Positions 44,172 through 52,601 of a stretch of 64,000 bases of DNA are shown here, piece by piece. The stretch lies in the NCBI GenBank assembly GCA_963761325.1, contig CAVXGZ010000008.1:1612001-1676000 (forward strand), in the 5' to 3' direction. The notes beneath the pieces were generated by a model. That model saw nothing but the letters and a program-made list of their open reading frames with translations, did no database searches and had not been told where the DNA came from. Origin of the DNA: Streptantibioticus_C sp963761325 (GTDB lineage: Bacteria; Actinomycetota; Actinomycetes; Streptomycetales; Streptomycetaceae). The translations under genes and the position numbers were made by a program. The first letter of the stretch is position 1. Every line of letters begins with the position of its first letter.

Positions 44172-45440
44172 GTGACCATCACCCCGCCCGAACTCAGTGT
44201 CTTCGAGTCGCTGGAGTCCGAGGTCCGCAGCTACTGCCGAAGCTGGCCCGCCGTCTTCGACCGCGCGCAGGGCAGCCGGCTCCACGACGAGGACGGCCAC
44301 TCCTACCTGGACTTCTTCGCCGGGGCAGGCGCGCTCAACTACGGCCACAACAACCCGGTGCTCAAACGGGCGCTGCTGGACTACCTGGAACGTGACGGCA
44401 TCACGCACGGCCTGGACATGTCCACCACCGCCAAACGCCGCTTCCTGACCACCTTCCAGGACATCGTGCTGCGGCCGCGCGAGCTGGACTACAAGGTGAT
44501 GTTCCCCGGCCCGACCGGCACCAACGCGGTGGAGGCCGCGCTGAAGCTGGCCCGCAAGGCCAAGGGCCGCGAGTCGATCGTGTCGTTCACCAACGCCTTC
44601 CACGGCATGTCGCTCGGCTCGCTGGCGGTCACCGGCAACGCCTTCAAGCGCGCCGGGGCCGGCGTCCCGCTGGTGCACGGCACGCCGATGCCGTTCGACC
44701 ACTACCTGGACGACCAGGTGGCGGACTTCCTGTGGTTCGAGCGGCTGCTGGAGGACCAGGGCTCCGGGCTCAACCAGCCGGCCGCGGTGATCGTGGAGAC
44801 CATCCAGGGCGAGGGCGGCATCAACGTCGCGCGTCCGGAGTGGCTGCGCGGTCTGGCCGACCTGTGCGAGCGGCGCGACATGCTGCTCATCGTCGACGAC
44901 ATCCAGATGGGCTGCGGACGCACCGGACCGTTCTTCTCCTTCGAGGAGGCCGGCATCACCCCGGACATCGTCACGCTCTCGAAGTCCATCGGCGGCTACG
45001 GCATGCCGATGGCGCTGACGCTGTTCAAGCCGGAGCTCGACCTGTGGGAGCCGGGCGAGCACAACGGCACCTTCCGCGGCCACAACCCGTCGTTCGTGAC
45101 GGCGACCGCGGCGCTGGACACCTACTGGGCCGACGGCCAGATGGAGAAGCAGACGCTGGCCCGCGGCGACCAGGTCGAGTCCGCGCTCCGCGACATCGTG
45201 CGCGAACACCGCGGCACCGAGGTGGACTTCCGCGGCCGCGGCCTGGTCTGGGGCCTGGAGTTCGGCGACAAGGAGCGGGCCGGCAAGGTCTGCGCCCGCG
45301 CCTTCGACCTGGGCCTGCTGCTGGAGACCTCGGGGCCGCAGAGCGAGGTCGTCAAGATGCTTCCGGCGCTGACGATCTCCCCGGACGAGCTGGACGAGGG
45401 TCTGCGGACCCTGGCCCGCGCCGTCCGCGAGACCGCCTGA
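44172..45440 (+). CDS. ectB: Diaminobutyrate–2-oxoglutarate transaminase EctB
   Basis: The 422-aa class III aminotransferase has the cofactor lysine in TLSKSIGGYGMPMAL and the VDDIQMGCGRTG motif. It converts aspartate semialdehyde to diaminobutyrate for ectoine synthesis. GTG 44172 follows AAGGAG about 10 bp upstream. The gap from ectA is 49 bp. Confidence 0.97.
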   Translation: MTITPPELSVFESLESEVRSYCRSWPAVFDRAQGSRLHDEDGHSYLDFFAGAGALNYGHNNPVLKRALLDYLERDGITHGLDMSTTAKRRFLTTFQDIVLRPRELDYKVMFPGPTGTNAVEAALKLARKAKGRESIVSFTNAFHGMSLGSLAVTGNAFKRAGAGVPLVHGTPMPFDHYLDDQVADFLWFERLLEDQGSGLNQPAAVIVETIQGEGGINVARPEWLRGLADLCERRDMLLIVDDIQMGCGRTGPFFSFEEAGITPDIVTLSKSIGGYGMPMALTLFKPELDLWEPGEHNGTFRGHNPSFVTATAALDTYWADGQMEKQTLARGDQVESALRDIVREHRGTEVDFRGRGLVWGLEFGDKERAGKVCARAFDLGLLLETSGPQSEVVKMLPALTISPDELDEGLRTLARAVRETA

Positions 45441-45466
45441 CCCCGCACAGAAAGGCACAACACACC

Positions 45467-45865
45467 GTGATCGTCCGATCGTTCGAGGACATCGAGGGAA
45501 CCGACCGGCACGTCAGGTCCGAGTCGGGCACCTGGGAGAGCAAGCGCATCGTCCTGGCCAAGGAGAACGTCGGCTTCTCCCTCCACGAGACCGTCCTGTA
45601 CGCCGGCACCGAGACCGCGATGTGGTACGCGAACCACATCGAGGCGGTCTGGTGCCTCGAAGGCGAAGCGGAGCTGACCAACGAGGAGACCGGCGAGAAG
45701 CACATGATCACGCCGGGCACCGTGTACCTCCTCGACGGGCACGAGCGGCACACCCTGCGGCCGAAGACCGACTTCCGCTGCGCGTGTGTCTTCAACCCGC
45801 CCGTCACCGGACGGGAGGACCACGACGAGAACGGGGTGTACCCCCTGCTCACCGAGGAGGCCTGA
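45467..45865 (+). CDS. ectC: Ectoine synthase EctC
   Basis: The 132-aa cupin (IVRSFEDIEGTDRHV at the start, TVYLLDGHERHTLR with metal-site His in the barrel) cyclises gamma-acetyl-diaminobutyrate to ectoine. GTG 45467 follows GAAAGG. It sits 26 bp after ectB and 3 bp before ectD. Confidence 0.97.
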   Translation: MIVRSFEDIEGTDRHVRSESGTWESKRIVLAKENVGFSLHETVLYAGTETAMWYANHIEAVWCLEGEAELTNEETGEKHMITPGTVYLLDGHERHTLRPKTDFRCACVFNPPVTGREDHDENGVYPLLTEEA

Positions 45866-45868
45866 GCG

Positions 45869-46765
45869 ATGACCACCATCACCGATCTGTACCCGACCCG
45901 CGGTGCCGCAGAGGTGTCGACCCCCCGCCAGGACCCGGTGGTGTGGTCGCAGCCCGGCACCGCCGGCCCGGTCCGCCCCGACGACCTGCGCGACTTCGAC
46001 CGCGACGGCTTCCTGAGCGTGGAGCAGCTCATCGCGCCGCACGAGGTGGAGCGCTACCGCGCCGAACTGGAGCGGCTGGTCAGCGACCCGGCGGTCCGCG
46101 CCGACGAGCGCTCCATCATCGAACCCCGCTCCCAGGACGTGCGCTCGGTCTTCGAGGTGCACCGGATCAGCGAGGTCTTCGCCGACCTGGTGCACGACCC
46201 GCGGCTGGTGGAGCGGGCCCGGCAGATCCTCGGCTCGGACGTCTACGTCCACCAGAGCCGGATCAACGTCAAGCCCGGCTTCGGCGCCAGCGGCTTCTAC
46301 TGGCACTCCGACTTCGAGACCTGGCACGCCGAGGACGGCCTGCCCCGGATGCGCACGGTGTCGGTGTCCATCGCGCTCACCGAGAACCACGACACCAACG
46401 GCGGCCTGATGATCATGCCGGGCTCGCACCGCACGTTCGTCGGGTGCGCGGGGGAGACGCCGAAGGACAACTACAAGCAGTCGCTCAAGATGCAGGAGGC
46501 GGGCACCCCGTCCCACCAGGCGCTGACCGAACTCGCCGGACGGCACGGCATCAAGCTGTTCACCGGCCCGGCCGGCTCCGCCACCTGGTTCGACTGCAAC
46601 TGCATGCACGGCTCCGGCGACAACATCACGCCGTTCCCGCGCAGCAACGTCTTCATCGTCTTCAACAGCATGGAGAACCAGGCGATCGAGCCGTTCGCGG
46701 CGCCCGTGCCGCGCCCGGAGTTCATCGGCGCCCGCGGCCCGTTCGAGGCCCTGACGACCCGGTGA
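45869..46765 (+). CDS. ectD: Ectoine 5-hydroxylase EctD
   Basis: The 298-aa Fe(II)/2-oxoglutarate dioxygenase has the HxD pair in FYWHSDFETWHAEDG and the distal His in NCMHGSGDN. It converts ectoine to 5-hydroxyectoine, a stress protectant. It closes the ect operon. A terminator hairpin follows at 46794–46822. Confidence 0.97.
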   Translation: MTTITDLYPTRGAAEVSTPRQDPVVWSQPGTAGPVRPDDLRDFDRDGFLSVEQLIAPHEVERYRAELERLVSDPAVRADERSIIEPRSQDVRSVFEVHRISEVFADLVHDPRLVERARQILGSDVYVHQSRINVKPGFGASGFYWHSDFETWHAEDGLPRMRTVSVSIALTENHDTNGGLMIMPGSHRTFVGCAGETPKDNYKQSLKMQEAGTPSHQALTELAGRHGIKLFTGPAGSATWFDCNCMHGSGDNITPFPRSNVFIVFNSMENQAIEPFAAPVPRPEFIGARGPFEALTTR

Positions 46766-46793
46766 GCCCGCGCGCTCCGCACACCGCAGACGG

Positions 46794-46822
46794 TCCGCCG
46801 CCCGATCCCACCGGGCGGCGGA
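46794..46822 (+). terminator. Terminator of the ectABCD operon
   Basis: Perfect 11-bp arms tccgccgcccg / cgggcggcgga with a 7-nt loop lie 28 bp after the ectD stop. Confidence 0.7.
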
Positions 46823-46843
46823 TCGCTCGCTAGGGTCGGCGGT

Positions 46844-47617
46844 ATGACCGATCCCGAAGCCGAACTGCACGCGAGACGCGCCTCCTCCTTCGGCGCACAG
46901 GCCGCCGCCTACGAGGCGAACCGCCCCGACTACCCGGCCGAGGCGGTCCGCTGGGCGCTGGAGCCGCTTCCCGGTCCGGCGCCCAGGGTCCTCGATCTCG
47001 CCGCCGGCACCGGCAAGTTGACCCGGTCGCTGGTCGCCGCCGGGCTGGACGTCGTCGCGGTGGAACCCGACCCGGGCATGCTGGCGCAGCTGCGGCGCGG
47101 CCTGCCGGACGTGGAGGCGCACGCCGGCCGGGCCGAGCGGATCCCGCTGCCGGACGGCTCGGTGGACGCGGTGCTCGTCGGCCAGGCGATGCACTGGTTC
47201 GACGACGAGCACGCCTACCCGGAGATCGCCCGGGTGCTGCGGCCCGGCGGCGTGCTGGCCGGGCTGTGGAACGCCGACGACCACGCGGTGGAGTGGGTGG
47301 CGGGACTGGCCAGGGCGGCCCGCCGCGAGGTGGACATCGTGCGCCGGGCGGACCGCGGCGCCGACCCGGAGCACCCGCCGTTCGGCCGGCCGGAGCGGGC
47401 GCTGTTCGACCACGCGCAGCGCCGCACCGCCGAGTCGCTGACCGCCACCATCGCCACCCACTCCCACGTGCTCGTGCTGCCCGAGGACGAACGCGCCGAA
47501 CTGCTGGCCGGGGTGCGCGGCTACCTCGCCTCGCTGCCGCACACCGCCGGGGGCGAGTTCGACCTGCCGCTGGTCACCCTCGCGCTGCGCTGGCGGCTGC
47601 CCGCCGGGCGGGGGTGA
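46844..47617 (+). CDS. Class I SAM-dependent methyltransferase
   Basis: The 257-aa protein has the SAM motif I (RVLDLAAGTGKLTRSLVAAG), a motif II acidic end (VVAVEPDPGMLAQL) and the QAMHWFDDEHAYPEIARVL region typical of methyltransferase type 11 proteins. The substrate is unknown. A -10-like TAGGGT lies just upstream of the ATG, so it is likely expressed alone. Confidence 0.9.
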   Translation: MTDPEAELHARRASSFGAQAAAYEANRPDYPAEAVRWALEPLPGPAPRVLDLAAGTGKLTRSLVAAGLDVVAVEPDPGMLAQLRRGLPDVEAHAGRAERIPLPDGSVDAVLVGQAMHWFDDEHAYPEIARVLRPGGVLAGLWNADDHAVEWVAGLARAARREVDIVRRADRGADPEHPPFGRPERALFDHAQRRTAESLTATIATHSHVLVLPEDERAELLAGVRGYLASLPHTAGGEFDLPLVTLALRWRLPAGRG

Positions 47618-47621
47618 GCGG

Positions 47622-48593
47622 TCAGCGGAAGCCGGCGACGCCGCGCGGCGAGTAGTGCTCCTCCAGCAGCGCGCACTCCTCCTCGGTCAGCCGCAAATCC
47701 ACCGAGGCCACCGCGTCGTCGAGGTGCTGCTCCCGGGTGGCGCCGACGATGGGCGCGGTGACGCCCGGCCGGCTCGCCAGCCAGGCCAGCGCCACCTGCG
47801 CCCGGCCGACCCCGCGCCGCTCGGCGACCGCGGCCACCGCGTCCACGATGTGCCGGTCGGAGTCCAGGTAGAGCGTCCTGCCGAACTCGTCGGTCTCGCT
47901 GCGCGCGCTGGTGGCGTCCCACGGGCGGGCCAGCCGGCCCCTGGCCAGCGGGCTCCACGGGATGACGCCGACGCCCTGGTCCACGCAGAGCGGCAGCATC
48001 TCGCGCTCCTCCTCGCGGTAGAGCAGGTTGTAGTGGTTCTGCATGGTGGCGAACCGCGTCCAGCCGTGCCGCTCGGCGGTGTACTGCGCCTTGGAGAACT
48101 GCCAGGCGTACATCGAACTCGCCCCGATGTAGCGCGCCTTGCCCGCCTTGACCACGTCGTGCAGCGCCTCCATGGTCTCCTCGATCGGGGTGGCCGGGTC
48201 CCAGCGGTGGATCTGGTAGAGGTCCACGTAGTCGGTGCCCAGCCGGCGCAGGCTGTGGTCGATCTCCGTCATGACCGCCTTGCGCGACAGCCCGGCACCG
48301 TTGGGCCCCGGCCGCATCCGGCCGTGCAGCTTGGTGGCGATCACGATGTCGTCGCGGCGGGCGAAGTCGGCCAGCGCGCGGCCGACGATCTCCTCGCTGG
48401 TGCCGTCGGAGTAGACGTTGGCGGTGTCGAAGAAGTTGACGCCCGCCTCGACCGCCCGCCGGATGAACGGGCGGCTGGCCGCCTCCTCCAGCGACCAGCT
48501 GTGGCTGCCGCGGGACTTGGCGCCGTAGCTCATGCAGCCGAGGCAGATCGGGGAGACGTCGAGGCCGGTGGTGCCCAGCTTCACGTAGTCCAT
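47622..48593 (-). CDS. Aldo/keto reductase
   Basis: The 323-aa protein carries the AKR motifs: FFDTANVYSDGTSEEIVGRAL (catalytic Asp and Tyr), KLHGRM (catalytic Lys) and QIHRWD (His). ATG 48593 (MDYVKLGTTGLDVSP) fits the family start better than an upstream GTG. It reduces an aldehyde or ketone with NADPH. Substrate unknown. It is convergent with the methyltransferase gene (4-bp gap). Confidence 0.93.
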   Translation of the reverse strand: MDYVKLGTTGLDVSPICLGCMSYGAKSRGSHSWSLEEAASRPFIRRAVEAGVNFFDTANVYSDGTSEEIVGRALADFARRDDIVIATKLHGRMRPGPNGAGLSRKAVMTEIDHSLRRLGTDYVDLYQIHRWDPATPIEETMEALHDVVKAGKARYIGASSMYAWQFSKAQYTAERHGWTRFATMQNHYNLLYREEEREMLPLCVDQGVGVIPWSPLARGRLARPWDATSARSETDEFGRTLYLDSDRHIVDAVAAVAERRGVGRAQVALAWLASRPGVTAPIVGATREQHLDDAVASVDLRLTEEECALLEEHYSPRGVAGFR

Positions 48594-48756
48594 CTGTGCC
48601 CTTCCCACTCGTGGACCGGTTCGCGGGGGCAGGCGTCATCCGCCGCCGGGAGGCCACCTGCCACAATGCGATCGTATGCTCCGGGGTTCCCGCCCGCTGT
48701 CCCGGACGGCGGCGAGGGCGCCGGAGGCGCCGCTTCGACCCGAGGGGATCCGAACG

Positions 48757-49569
48757 ATGTCCGATGCCGCCCGCCCCGTTTTGCTGACCGGAGCCGCGGG
48801 TGGTGTGGGCACCCTGATGCGTGAACTGCTGCCGCGGCACGGTTATCGGCTGCGGCTGCTCGACGCCGTGCCGGTGCCCGGCGAACCCGGCGCGATCACC
48901 GCGGACCTGGCCGACACCGAGGCGCTGCGGGCCGCGGTCCGCGGCACCCGGGCGGTCGTGCACCTGGCCGGGATCTCGCAGGAGTCGTCGTTCGAGAAGA
49001 TCCTGCGGGCCAACATCGAGGGCACCTACAACCTCTACGAGGCCGCGCGCGCCGAGGGCGTGGACCGGATCGTCTTCGCCTCCAGCAACCACGCGGTCGG
49101 CTTCACCCCGGTGCCCGGCGCGGGCCGGCCGCCGGTGCCGGTCGACACGCCACACCGCCCGGACACCTTCTACGGCCTGTCGAAGTGCTTCGGCGAGGAC
49201 CTGGCCCAGCTGTACTGGGACCTGCACGGCATCGAGACCGTCTCGGTGCGCATCGGCTCGTGCTTCGCCGAACCGAGCAGCGTGCGCATGCTGTCGATCT
49301 GGCTGAGCCCGGCCGACTGCGCGCGGCTGCTGGACGCCGCGATCACCGCGCCCGGCGTCGGCCACACCGTGGTGTACGGCAGCTCGGCCAACTCCCGCCT
49401 GTGGTGGGACCTGTCCTCCGCCCGCGCGCTGGGATACGAGCCGCTCGACGACTCGGAGGTGCACGCCGCCCGCCTGGTGGCCGAGCAGGGCGAACTCGAC
49501 CCGGCCGACCCGGAGCAGGCCAACCTGGGCGGAGCGTTCTGCGTCGACCCGCCCCGCTGGCCGCACTGA
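48757..49569 (+). CDS. NAD-dependent epimerase/dehydratase, uronate dehydrogenase-like
   Basis: The 270-aa extended SDR has LLTGAAGGVGTLMREL for NAD binding, FASSNHAVGFTPV and the YxxxK active site in FYGLSKCFGEDLA. The text around SSNHAVGF resembles uronate dehydrogenases, which oxidise sugar acids. ATG 48757 follows GAGGGG. It is divergent from the aldo/keto reductase gene. Confidence 0.88.
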   Translation: MSDAARPVLLTGAAGGVGTLMRELLPRHGYRLRLLDAVPVPGEPGAITADLADTEALRAAVRGTRAVVHLAGISQESSFEKILRANIEGTYNLYEAARAEGVDRIVFASSNHAVGFTPVPGAGRPPVPVDTPHRPDTFYGLSKCFGEDLAQLYWDLHGIETVSVRIGSCFAEPSSVRMLSIWLSPADCARLLDAAITAPGVGHTVVYGSSANSRLWWDLSSARALGYEPLDDSEVHAARLVAEQGELDPADPEQANLGGAFCVDPPRWPH

Positions 49570-49619
49570 CGCGCCGTCACCGACGGAACCACCGCGGGCG
49601 GTACGGCGTTCCTACCGGC

Positions 49620-50762
49620 ATGACCGCCATGACACCCGGATCCAACGTCCCGCTGGCCGCGTCCGAGGTGGCCGTCGAGGTCACCGCGCCCATCGGCCTC
49701 GACGTGTCCGGCCTGCTGCTGGCTGCCGACGGCAAGGTGCGCTCCGACGACGACTTCGTCTTCTACAACCAGCCGGCCGGCCCCGGCGTCGGCTACCGGG
49801 ACGGGTCGATCACGGTGGACACCGCGGCCGTGCCCGAGGCAGTGCGGCGCATCGTGGTCACCGCCAGCCCCGGCGAGCCCGGCCGCGGCTTCGCCGGCGC
49901 CGAGCCGACCGCGACCGTCCGCGACCTGCGGGACGGCTCGGTGCTCGCCACCTTCGCCCCGGCCGCCCTCGGCGCCGAGACCGCGCTGGTCGTGGTGGAG
50001 ATCTACCGGCGCGGCGCGGTCTGGAAGCTGCGCGCGGTCGGCCAGGGGTACGCGGACGGCCTGGCCGGCATCGCCACCGACTTCGGCGTGACGGTGCGGG
50101 ACCCCGAGCCGCCCGCCGCGCCCGAACCGCCCGCCACTCCCCCGGCGCCTGCCACGGCCACCGCGCCCGCCGCGCCCACCGCGGCCAAGGTCAACCTGGA
50201 CAAGGGCCGGGTCAGCCTGCGCAAGGGGGAGAGCGTCTCGCTGGTCAAGGGCGGCCGGCCGCTGCTGTCCCGGGTGCGGATGGGGCTCGGCTGGGAGCCG
50301 GCGCGGCACGGCAGGAGCATCGACCTGGACGCCTCGGTCATCGCCTACGGGTCGCGGCACGAACCGCTCGACTCGTGCTACTTCGGCAAGAAGCAGATCC
50401 TCGGCGGCGCGATCCGGCACTCCGGCGACAACGTCACCGGCCGCGGCGACGGGGACGACGAGACGATCGTGGTCGACCTGGGCGGACTGCCCGTCGAGGC
50501 GGCCGCCCTGGTGTTCACGGTGAACTCCTACTCCGGCCAGAAGTTCACCCGGGTCGCCAACGCCTACTGCCGGCTGCTCGACGACGCCTCCGGCGAGGAA
50601 CTGGTCCGCTTCGACCTCACCCGCTCCGAGGCGCACACCGGGGTCCTGATGTGCCGGCTGGTCCGGCAGCCGGGCGGCGAGTGGGAGATGACCGGCCTCG
50701 GCGCCTTCGCGAGCGCCCGCACGGTGCGCGGCATGGTGGAACCCGGCGCCGCCGCCCTGTGA
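49620..50762 (+). CDS. Tandem TerD-domain protein
   Basis: The 380-aa protein has two TerD domains separated by a Pro/Ala-rich linker (about residues 160–190). The first contains LDVSGLLLAADGKVRSDDDF and YNQP, the second contains IDLDASVIAYG, DSCYFGKKQ and RGDGDDETIVVDLGGL. TerD domains bind calcium and occur in stress and tellurite-resistance systems. In Streptomyces many copies exist with unclear roles. No ter operon partner lies nearby. Confidence 0.92.
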   Translation: MTAMTPGSNVPLAASEVAVEVTAPIGLDVSGLLLAADGKVRSDDDFVFYNQPAGPGVGYRDGSITVDTAAVPEAVRRIVVTASPGEPGRGFAGAEPTATVRDLRDGSVLATFAPAALGAETALVVVEIYRRGAVWKLRAVGQGYADGLAGIATDFGVTVRDPEPPAAPEPPATPPAPATATAPAAPTAAKVNLDKGRVSLRKGESVSLVKGGRPLLSRVRMGLGWEPARHGRSIDLDASVIAYGSRHEPLDSCYFGKKQILGGAIRHSGDNVTGRGDGDDETIVVDLGGLPVEAAALVFTVNSYSGQKFTRVANAYCRLLDDASGEELVRFDLTRSEAHTGVLMCRLVRQPGGEWEMTGLGAFASARTVRGMVEPGAAAL

Positions 50763-50793
50763 TCCCGGGCCGGACCGGTGCCGGCCGCGCCGG

Positions 50794-52341
50794 TCACCCC
50801 GCCGACCTGGCCTTGAAGGCGGCCTTCCTCGCCTCCTTGGCGATCGCCCGGTCCGGGTGCAGCCGGCCCATCGCCTCCAGCACGTCCGCGGTGTCGGGGT
50901 GGTCCACCCGCCAGGCGGCGTCGAAGAAGCCCACGTGGCGGGCGACGAGGTCGCGCACCAGGTCGGCCAGGAGCGCGGGGTCGTCGTCCACGTCGAGCTG
51001 CGCGGCCAGCGTGTCGATGGTGAGCCAGAAGACCATCGCCTCGTCCGGCGGCGGCACGTCCTCCACGCCGCGCTCGACCAGCCACACCCGGGCCAGCCCG
51101 CCCAGCTCCCGGTCGGCCAGCACCTCGCGCAGCGCCGGCTCGGCCGGGTCGCCCAGCCGGCTGAGCGTCTGCTGGCAGGCCAGCCGGCGGGCCGGGGCGC
51201 CCGGCTCGGCGCCGCGCGCGGCGGACAGCAGCTCCCGGGCCGCGGCCAGCGGATCCCGGCCGGCCAGCCAGTGGGACGCCTCCTCGTAGGCGAGCTCCTC
51301 CGGGTAGGAGACCAGGGCGGCCAGCAGCGCGGCGGCGTCCCGGCCGGCCAGGTCGCCGACCGCGGGCGCCTCGACCCCGGCCTCCAGCAGCCGCTCGCGG
51401 ACGGCGAGCACGCCGAGCGGGGTCAGCCGCACCATGCCGTAGCGGGAGACCTCCTCCTCGTCCAGCTCCTCGGGCAGCTCGGGCGCGCTGTCGGCGGACT
51501 CCTCCTCGGCGATCAGCGCGTCGTCCACCGGCTGGTAGTCCACGATGCCGGTGGTCGCCAGCAGCCTGAAGTGGTCGTCGAGGCGCATCATCGCCTCGGA
51601 GACCTCCTCCAGCACGGCGTCGGTGGGCACCTCCATGTCGTCCGGCACGACCATGGACGCGGCCAGCACCGGCAGCGGCACCGGCTTCGCCCCGGCGGCC
51701 GGCTCGGCAAGGCCGGCGGCGGGCGCGGCGGCCGGGCTGGCGGCGGACAGCCGGCCCTGGGACTCCTCCAGGGCGGTGAGCAGGTAGAGGTTGCTCAGGG
51801 CGCCCTCCAGGAAGGCCGCCTCCTCCTGCGGATCCCAGTCGGCCTCCGGGCCGTCCGCTTCGCCCGCTTCGTACCCGCCGTCGTCCGCATCACCGAAGAG
51901 ATCGGCCAGGCCGGCCGACGCCGCCTCGGTGAGCACCGACTCGAACCCGGTGCGCCACAGGTCGAGGACCGCGCGCGGCTCACCGGCCAGCGTCTCCAGG
52001 CCCTTGCCGGGGACCGCCGTGCCGGCCGGGGCGTCCAGGTCCAGGGAGTGCGCCGCGCTGTCGTCCAGGCTCACCTCGACCAGGCCGGTGTCCACCGCGA
52101 ACGCCCACGCCTCGGCGGTCTCCGCCACCCCGTCCGGCTGGTCGCCCAGGCCCAACTCGCCCACCGCGCGCAGCAGTTCCTCCTCGACCAGCTCGGCGGT
52201 CGCGTCCACCGCGACCTGCGGGGCGGCCCAGCGGGCCAGCCGGGCGGCCCGCTGCGGGAGCGGGGCGGCGAGCGCGAGAGCGGCCAGCTCGGCGTCGGGG
52301 AGCAGCCGTACCGGCGGCATGTCGCGGCTGTCAGCGGGCAT
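50794..52341 (-). CDS. Second HEAT-like repeat protein, paralogue of the 24-kb gene
   Basis: The 515-aa Ala/Leu/Glu-rich protein has an acidic middle (residues about 150–300) and a C-terminal repeat region. Its C-terminus shares the pattern W-L-x-x-D-T … HPDxAxAKEARKAAF with the protein at 23915–25300, and both share an N-terminal RAARLARWA-like segment. No enzymatic motif is visible. ATG 52341 follows a purine-rich site. Function unknown. Confidence 0.72.
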   Translation of the reverse strand: MPADSRDMPPVRLLPDAELAALALAAPLPQRAARLARWAAPQVAVDATAELVEEELLRAVGELGLGDQPDGVAETAEAWAFAVDTGLVEVSLDDSAAHSLDLDAPAGTAVPGKGLETLAGEPRAVLDLWRTGFESVLTEAASAGLADLFGDADDGGYEAGEADGPEADWDPQEEAAFLEGALSNLYLLTALEESQGRLSAASPAAAPAAGLAEPAAGAKPVPLPVLAASMVVPDDMEVPTDAVLEEVSEAMMRLDDHFRLLATTGIVDYQPVDDALIAEEESADSAPELPEELDEEEVSRYGMVRLTPLGVLAVRERLLEAGVEAPAVGDLAGRDAAALLAALVSYPEELAYEEASHWLAGRDPLAAARELLSAARGAEPGAPARRLACQQTLSRLGDPAEPALREVLADRELGGLARVWLVERGVEDVPPPDEAMVFWLTIDTLAAQLDVDDDPALLADLVRDLVARHVGFFDAAWRVDHPDTADVLEAMGRLHPDRAIAKEARKAAFKARSAG

Positions 52342-52488
52342 CGGGGGAGGTCTCCTCGTGAGCGGGGTCCGGCACCGTCGGCGGCGCCGGGATCCGGCGT
52401 GCGAGCGCACGCCCGAACCAGCGTAGACGCATTCGGCGGCCACCCGCCCGGTTCACCTTCGCGTCAGCGGGAGTTCTCCGGTCCTCTC

Positions 52489-52520
52489 TTGACAACTCAC
52501 GCGAATCGGCAGGAGATTTA
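52489..52520 (+). promoter_or_regulatory. Candidate promoter of the secreted nuclease-like gene
   Basis: A consensus -35 TTGACA (52489–52494) is followed by weak -10 candidates around 52513–52520 (gagatt/gattta). The spacing is slightly long, so the exact site is uncertain. Confidence 0.35.
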
Positions 52521-52601
52521 CGCGCGTAGAGATCGCGGGACGATTCGTTCACACGATCCCCGCACACCCTCCTTCACCGCACCTGTCCCCGGAGGACCTC
52601 C

